Source: Aralia elata (Eukaryota > Streptophyta > Magnoliopsida > Apiales > Araliaceae). Taken from it: a stretch of 64,000 nt of DNA. Where the stretch lies: contig CM068382.1 of NCBI GenBank assembly GCA_034770075.1, positions 16,920,616-16,984,615 of the forward strand, read 5' to 3'. Position numbers and translations under genes: made by a program. The notes below the pieces were generated by a model. It was not told the origin of the DNA and ran no database searches. It saw nothing but the letters and a program-made list of their open reading frames with translations. Below are positions 58,476 through 64,000 of this stretch, piece by piece; the first letter of the stretch is position 1; each line of letters starts with the position of its first letter.

Positions 58476-58854
58476 ATTGAAATTAATGTAATTTTAGTAC
58501 TTTTATTATTATGTTGACACATTTGTTTAACTCATTACATTTTCTATTTTCTATGAAACTTGGGTTAAAATTGTCTGAATTATTCAATACTTTGTTTGAT
58601 AATTTGTTTGAATTATTTATTTTTATCCGTTGTACAATGAATATTGTATTTAATTTTTTTAGTACGTCCAGACAAAATTATATACTTGTTCAACATAGTT
58701 TAAAAGGGTAAAATAGTAAAAATTTGTTATTCAAATATTTCAGACATATCAATTATCAAACAACTTTTTTCATTCAGTATTCAGCTTCATTCAGCTCATT
58801 CAAATTACTTAAACATTCAGAACTGTTTCATTCAGTTTATCAAACAGTCCCTAA

Positions 58855-59241
58855 ATTAGCATTACTGTCAAGAGAATTAAGCTGCACATAACTTTTTAGG
58901 AAAGTTCTCTCCCTTAGAAACTATAAATTCTTTAGCATTATTGACCTTCCAATGGGACTGAAAGTTAATTAACTGAATGTAATAGATGCCTTCATATAAA
59001 AGATTAAAGGAAACTGAACACAAACTATTTTAGGATCAATGAGCCACAACATTGAAAGGACTATCGGTATGAAATCTAAAATAATTAGATTTTAGATTTG
59101 TAAATAAAATTTAAAACTCATAACATTGCAAAACACAAGTGGTAACCATTCACTGAAACAAGAATCTTAAAATACTTCGTATATCATACATGAAGCAACA
59201 GTACAAAGTACACAAATTCACATAGCAAACAGAGTAATTCC
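58855..59241. other. 3' flank of the lectin-like gene
   Basis: Short intergenic stretch without a recognisable feature; its right part is the expected 3' UTR of the lectin-domain gene. Confidence 0.4.
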
Positions 59242-60207
59242 CTACTTCTTAGCATCTTCAAAACCATTCTCTACCACTACATCAATCTTTCGGTACCTGA
59301 AATCCATTGGGCGCATAGAATCCTCAGCTGGGATCACGGCATTCCTATCCACAAATATTGCCCATAGTGACAACAAGACCATAGCTGCCAATGCTCCACA
59401 TCCAAATGTAAGAACTCCCAAGTGGCAAAACCTTTTCTTCTTTTCTGTTTTCTGCTCAACGTGTTGGTTAGTTAAATCTTGTGGATTTATCGGTTGAGAA
59501 TGCAGCCATTTTGGAACAGCTCTAACCTTAAAATTCCATGAATACACACTAATACTCTGCACTGAATGATCATTCCTAGATGAGCTCAACCCTGTAAAAA
59601 CCTCCTCTTCATTCCACATTTCCGATAAATCGATTGGATACATTAGCACCGGATTATAAGGCCTTGGGCCACCAAATTTGCCAACCCTAATCTCAATTTG
59701 TTTCGAACTGGCCTCATAATTGACCCAAGAATGAAATTTCTCACCACTATTCAGAAACAAATCGAAAGAGGAAGATTTGCCAAGCCTTTCATCAACCTCT
59801 ATTCTGACATTATTACCATTGAATCTAATGCCAAGATATCTAGTAATTCCAAAGCTTTTTTCAGAAGCTTTTGAGGCTGGTTTGATTTCAAGAGAGAGGC
59901 CATGGCCTTGACCATTTTGAGGAGAGATGGAAAATGTAAAATCAGTGGAAAACGAGGTAGGGTTTGATTGGATGAATTTGACAGGCTTCTTCTTTAGTAT
60001 GATAAACCCGTAGCTCGAGGAGATTTTTGTACGATTGAGCTGAACGGAACCGTTGATCAGCTCAGCGTCGCCGAAAAGTGCAGTATCGGGATCGAAATTA
60101 GGGGTTTTGTTGAGGGAATTGTAGTGGAGAGAGAAACTGGGGTTTAAGTTCAGGGTTAGGGTTAGGAAAGTGAAAATGAGGAGATAGTAGCTGCTGAATA
60201 TAGACAT
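59242..60207 (-). CDS. Legume-lectin-domain membrane protein without kinase
   Basis: A single-exon frame of 321 residues. Residues 1-26 are a signal peptide (hydrophobic run LLIFTFLTLTL, likely cleavage near PSFS-LH). About 27-235 is an L-type (legume) lectin fold, with NFDPDTALFGDAELINGSVQ near the start and HSVQSISVYSWNFKV at its end, the usual closing strand. About 263-286 is one transmembrane helix (LGVLTFGCGALAAMVLLSLW). A 35-residue cytosolic tail follows. L-type lectin receptor kinases share this layout, but here the protein stops before any kinase. The usual VExDT metal/sugar-binding block is not recognisable; the equivalent region reads LSLEIKPASKASEKSFG. The family of kinase-less lectin-like proteins is known in plants; function is not. 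Confidence 0.87.
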   Translation of the reverse strand: MSIFSSYYLLIFTFLTLTLNLNPSFSLHYNSLNKTPNFDPDTALFGDAELINGSVQLNRTKISSSYGFIILKKKPVKFIQSNPTSFSTDFTFSISPQNGQGHGLSLEIKPASKASEKSFGITRYLGIRFNGNNVRIEVDERLGKSSSFDLFLNSGEKFHSWVNYEASSKQIEIRVGKFGGPRPYNPVLMYPIDLSEMWNEEEVFTGLSSSRNDHSVQSISVYSWNFKVRAVPKWLHSQPINPQDLTNQHVEQKTEKKKRFCHLGVLTFGCGALAAMVLLSLWAIFVDRNAVIPAEDSMRPMDFRYRKIDVVVENGFEDAKK

Positions 60208-60486
60208 GATCGACGGTGAATTTTCGTAATTGAAATGGGATTTTTCAAACTAGGGTTTGAGAGAGAGAACTAGTGAAGATAGGGAGCCGGGAAGGCTGAC
60301 TGGACTTGCTCGAATTACAGCCACGTAACGCCAATGCTAAAAAGAGAAACGATGCCGTTTTGATGTCTAAAAATATAGGCTGAAAATGGAAGGGGGAAAA
60401 CTAAAAAAAAAAAAAAGAAACAACAATAAATTTGTTTTATAATAATTTAGGTTTAAGGAGATGAAAATTTTCAAAGTAGTAAATAC
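60208..60486 (-). promoter_or_regulatory. Lectin-like gene leader and promoter region
   Basis: Sequence upstream of the lectin-domain start codon, bounded distally by a Stowaway MITE. No coding sequence on either strand. Confidence 0.4.
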
Positions 60487-60727
60487 TCCCTCCCTTTCAA
60501 ATTACAAGAAAGTTATTGACTTTTAAAAGTTAAAATAAGACATTTTTAAATTTAAAATTGAAATAATTCATTAAAAAGTATGAAACAATAATACTTTTTA
60601 GATAATTTATAATATTCATTATTATATCAATTAAAATTAAATGAAATTATGTCAATTTTAAGTTTGAAAATGTCTTAAGTTGACGTCAAAAAATTAATAA
60701 TTATCTTTTATTTTAAAATAGATGAAG
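60487..60727. mobile_element. Stowaway-like MITE
   Basis: The left end CTCCCTCCCTTTCAAATTAC and the inverse of the right end (CTTCATCTATTTTAAAATAA) are TIRs with TA on both sides (60485-60486 and 60728-60729). The interior is related to the relics near 48120, 50160 and 51579. Confidence 0.7.
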
Positions 60728-60729
60728 TA

Positions 60730-61543
60730 TTATTTCCAACATAATTTATACAATGCAATTTTATATTATGTGTATTAAATGTTGTATATTGCGCCAAAAA
60801 AATGATATTTCTATCTTTTAAGTCATCAATTTATCAATTTTATTAATGATATTTTTTGTTATTTTACCATTTTCTTAATTAAAATTACGTCGTTTTGGGT
60901 GCAAATTGTGGTTAGGCATGATTGCAACGTATTACTTGTATCCTTTTAACTATTAGATGTGTTTCTATATTAGGTAGTGATAGGGTTGTTTGTGAACAAT
61001 TCATTTAAGTACAATTGGGGTTTGTTTACGCGAGTCGAGTTCGAATAATATATTTACTATTAAATTAAATGAGGTGAACTCTTAGTTATGATTTATTTAG
61101 CTCAAGATTGACTCTATCTAGATTAAGCTTGACTATGATGAATATACATTTTTAATTGAATTTATGAAATAGAAATAGCGTATAAATTATATGACACTTT
61201 CCTATTTTATTAAAAGAGATTATTATTTTTTATTTTTTTGACATCATAAAATGTTCGTTAATTATAATACAGTATATAAAATGACACAATATTTACAAAA
61301 TACAAATCTATTATCATAATTTTATTAAAGATTAAATTATTACTAAATTAAATATCTTTAACAAATTTAGGAACAATCACAAAACAAAATATATACTTTT
61401 ACATATTACATATTAGGCTCCTTTTTGTAGAATAGGAGTATTTCAAATTTGATCAATAAAGGGTGGCGAATCAGTTGAAGTTCTGGCATAATCGACAACT
61501 CACTGATCAGCAAAATTCAAACTCAACAAGGTGTCTTTGCTTT

Positions 61544-61580
<37 letters not shown>

Positions 61581-61650
61581 CCGTTCCTGTACATACCTCC
61601 TTAAGTGACCACATTGCTTAAATAACATACCTATATAAACCATGCCTTAT
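60730..61650. other. Intergenic AT-rich DNA with a (TA)n run
   Basis: No gene recognisable. A TA run lies at about 61546-61576. GCGAGTCGAGTTCGAATAAT near 61030 resembles the small TIR element at 13862. Confidence 0.4.
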
Positions 61651-62522
61651 TTTTCTCTCTCCTCACTTAATGTAAGACACGCTCCAAACCCAGCAAAGCT
61701 CCAAGGCTTCGAACCCAGCAGATTAGCGAAGCGAATTAAGCACCATTCCAACTGAAACAGAAGCCAGCAGAATAGCGAAGCGAATCAAGCACCATTCCAC
61801 CCGATCAAAGTCACGAACCCAACGATTTGTGCATCGCGATCTTGAATCGGTAAACCCTAAAATTGCTCAGATTTTGGGAGAAAATGAAACTAAGCTCTTA
61901 TTTTGAATCTGTTTTGCTAATATTATTGCTACAAAGTATTAGTTGAATAACTTTTTGCTACAAAGTATTAGTTAAATAACTTTTTGCAAAGGCTCCGAGT
62001 GTACCCGATAAATAAATTTCCGGTTAGTCTACATTTATCCACAAGTCAACCAGTTTTTCATTGATTATAGCAGAAATTAATATCCCTCAACTTCTTATTA
62101 TTTGACGTTTAGCAAAAAAAAAGTTATTTACAAAGTATTAGTTTTGTTAAAGAAGCTGATGGGTCTTGGGAGTATAACTGTACATGTATCAGATTTTGAC
62201 CACCTCAAGTGTGAAGTCTTTAGTTAATGTAGTTTTAGTTTCCATAGAAGTGAAAATTTTCATTGTTATGATAGGCGAACCAGTTTTTTCAGACACTTTT
62301 TATCTTTATTCTAATATTATTGCTACTTTTCTGTTTCAATTTCTGTTTTGCTATTAGTTGATTTTGTCAGATTGCTTAAAAATTTATTGTCTTTGGAAGG
62401 ACCCCCTCCCCATTTATTCATTTTGTTGGTCTGTTTGCAAGTGATGTTGTCATAGTCTTTCTAACAATTGGAATTATTTTTTAAATTGGATGTGCACAAT
62501 CATTATTTTCAGGTTTATTAAA
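61650..62522 (+). other. Leader exon and first intron of the FAR1-related gene
   Basis: A GC-richer leader ends at a good donor, GAATCG|GTAAACCC (exon end 61849). The acceptor ATTATTTTCAG at 62512 precedes the ATG by 10 nt. The leader contains two copies of CAGCAGAWTAGCGAAGCGAA...ACCATTCCA, 49 bp apart (61716 and 61765). Confidence 0.5.
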
Positions 62523-64000
62523 ATGGATGACATTGACCATGAAATAGGGAGTTATGGGGATAATGCAGAAACTCAATTAGACCACAATTTAGAAATTGGT
62601 ATAGAATTAGACTACAATTGGGAATTGAAATGGAGGGGGATGATTTGACTGAAGAGGGGTTAGATGTGAACAAAGTTGAAAATTTTGTTTACTATCCTAA
62701 GTAGGTGATGAGTTGAAGCCTAAGCAAGGTCAAGAGTTTCAAACCTTAGATGATGTTCACAGTTTTTACAATACATATGCAATGCAGAGTGGTTTTAGTG
62801 TGCGAAAGTGGAATGAGAAAAAGAAGGTGGGAACCGATGAGATTTGTAGGAAGGAGTATGTGTGTTTTAAGCAAAGAAAGGGCAAACTATTAGCCGGTGC
62901 AGATGTAAAAAGAAAACGTGGATCTACAAAAGAATGTTGTACTGCAAGGCTTGTAATGGTAAAAAGAAATGACTTATATGTAGTGACTAAAATTGAGGAG
63001 GGTCATAGTCATCCATTGTCAACCCCACATAAAAGGCATCTTTTACGATCGCACCGTAACGTGTCAACTGCCCAAAAATCATTGAGTCAACAACTAGACA
63101 TGGTGAATATACCACAATGCCAACAATACAAATTTCTTGCAGTACAGGCGGGAGGATTTGAAAATATTGGTTGCACACAACGAGATTTGTATAACTTGCA
63201 AAGGGACAAGCGCAATGAGTTGAAGGGACATGATGGAGATATGTTGAATGAGTTCTTGAAGTTAGAACAACAAAAGAATCATTCATTCACTTTCACAATT
63301 GACACAGATGATGAAAAAAGGATTAGTCGTTGTTTTTGGGCCGATGCAACTTCGAGACGGTCTTACAGTTTTTACGGTGACGTTGTCATTTTTGATACCA
63401 CATACAATACCAATCGTTACGGAATGATTTTTGCACCACTATTGGGGGTTAATAATCATGGTCAAACCACTGTATTTGGTTGTGCTTTCTTAAGTGATGA
63501 AACCATAGCTAGTTTTGTTTGGCTTTTCAAATGTTTTTTGGAAGCAATGCCAGGTGATCCACCTAAGATGATTATCACCGATCAGGATCCGGCTATGACA
63601 AATGCTATTTCCCAGATACTTCCTAATACATTTCATAGGTACTGTAGTTGGCATATTTTGACCAAATTTTCAGAGAAGATTGACTCGGTCAAATTAAGTG
63701 CTTATTATAAAGAGTTTTCAGATTGCATTTGGAATTCGGAGACCGTGGAAGAGTTTGACTCGACTTGGGCAGAGCTGATAGAGAAAAGTGGGTTGAATGG
63801 TAATAAATGGTTACAATCAATGTATGACATACGTTCTACATGGGTACCCGCACATGTCAAACATGTTTTCTCAGCTGGTATGTCGAGTAGCCAACGAGCG
63901 GAGAGTTCACATTCATTTTTCAAAAAATTTGTTAGTAAAAGAAATTCTTTAGTGGATTTTATGATTCAATTTGGTCGAGCCCTTCAGCATCAAAGACATG
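62523..64000 (+). pseudogene. FAR1/FHY3-related (FRS) protein, N-terminus broken, 3' end outside window
   Basis: From the ATG at 62523 the acidic N-terminus (MDDIDHEIGSYGDN...) is interrupted by two single-base frame changes near 62625 and 62702. The frame is then open from 62701 to the window edge (433 codons). It contains the FAR1 zinc-finger domain (QTLDDVHSFYNTYAMQSGFS, CCTARLVMV, EGHSHPL), the linker GCTQRDLYNLQRDKRNELKG, and the MULE-type transposase core with DTTYNTNRYGM and MIITDQDPAM holding two of the acidic residues. FHY3/FAR1 proteins are domesticated Mutator transposases acting as transcription factors. The leader exon and intron favour a host-type FRS gene over a transposon, but no TIR search is possible at the right edge. 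Downstream translation from Met62796 or a sequencing error could rescue it. Confidence 0.8.

Larger units (their letters stand above)
54854..58851 (+). mobile_element. Degenerate PIF/Harbinger transposon (~4 kb)
   Basis: The left end GGGGGTGTTTGTTCAGAACT and the inverse of the right end (GGGACTGTTTGATAAACTGA) form TIRs, with TAA duplicated at 54851-54853 and 58852-58854. It contains plus-strand remnants of the two usual PIF/Harbinger genes: a Myb/SANT-like protein (56804-57870) and a DDE transposase C-terminal part (57838-58475). A duplicated CTCTATAAACATTGCTCTTT stretch and a repeat of GAATACAG words lie upstream. It is not autonomous now, but is the best candidate source of the two short relatives in this window. 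Confidence 0.9.

Noticed and set aside
1..64000. CRISPR arrays, bacterial operons, tRNA and rRNA genes
   Set aside because: The window is plant nuclear DNA. No regularly spaced palindromic array, cloverleaf-forming tRNA gene or rRNA segment was found by eye.

Overview
The window is plant nuclear DNA, almost certainly from a eudicot. It is AT-rich, its genes are split by short GT-AG introns, every recognisable protein is of plant type, and Ty1/copia, Ty3/gypsy, Stowaway, PIF/Harbinger, hAT and MULE-type elements are abundant. I cannot name the species from sequence alone.

Layout. 1-116 (minus) is the first coding exon of a UUAT1-like nucleotide-sugar transporter that runs off the left edge. 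2202-13355 (minus) is a seven-exon cytosolic histidyl-tRNA synthetase with a 465-residue plant N-terminal extension in one exon. 13.4-16.9 kb holds small TIR elements. 16986-17524 (minus) is ribosomal protein L35a/eL33. 18275-23757 (minus) is the Qa-SNARE SYP81 (Ufe1/syntaxin-18 type). 25588-25731 is a probable stump of a hydroxyproline O-galactosyltransferase gene. 26828-30242 is a young non-autonomous Ty3/gypsy-like element. 31986-32219 (plus) is a Yos1/IER3IP1-like protein. 34367-38123 (minus) is a ProT-type amino-acid transporter. 38424-47921 is a 9.5-kb Ty1/copia element inserted about 300 bp upstream of the ProT start codon. 48-59 kb is gene-poor and filled with DNA transposons and AT-rich repeats. 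59242-60207 (minus) is a membrane-anchored legume-lectin-domain protein without a kinase. 62523-64000 (plus) is a FAR1/FHY3-related (MULE-derived) gene that runs off the right edge and has a broken N-terminus.

The most striking object is the 3.4-kb gypsy-like element. It has 407-bp LTRs, an ACATA target duplication, a tRNA-iMet primer site and a polypurine tract. It carries one 883-codon reading frame in which a retroviral-type gag is fused in frame to about 205 residues of alpha-tubulin (family residues about 46-250), followed by about 145 residues I cannot assign. It has no protease, reverse transcriptase or integrase. It looks like a recently mobile element that captured a host mRNA.

The window also shows transposon families at several stages. 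A degenerate 4-kb PIF/Harbinger element with Myb/SANT-like and transposase remnants lies with two internally deleted relatives. A family of small elements is built from a TGATATTTCCGCAAG motif. A MULE-type palindromic MITE is present in two copies, and several Stowaway elements occur. The host genes do not form a functional cluster. SYP81 and the Yos1-like protein both act in ER-Golgi traffic, but I regard their proximity as coincidental.
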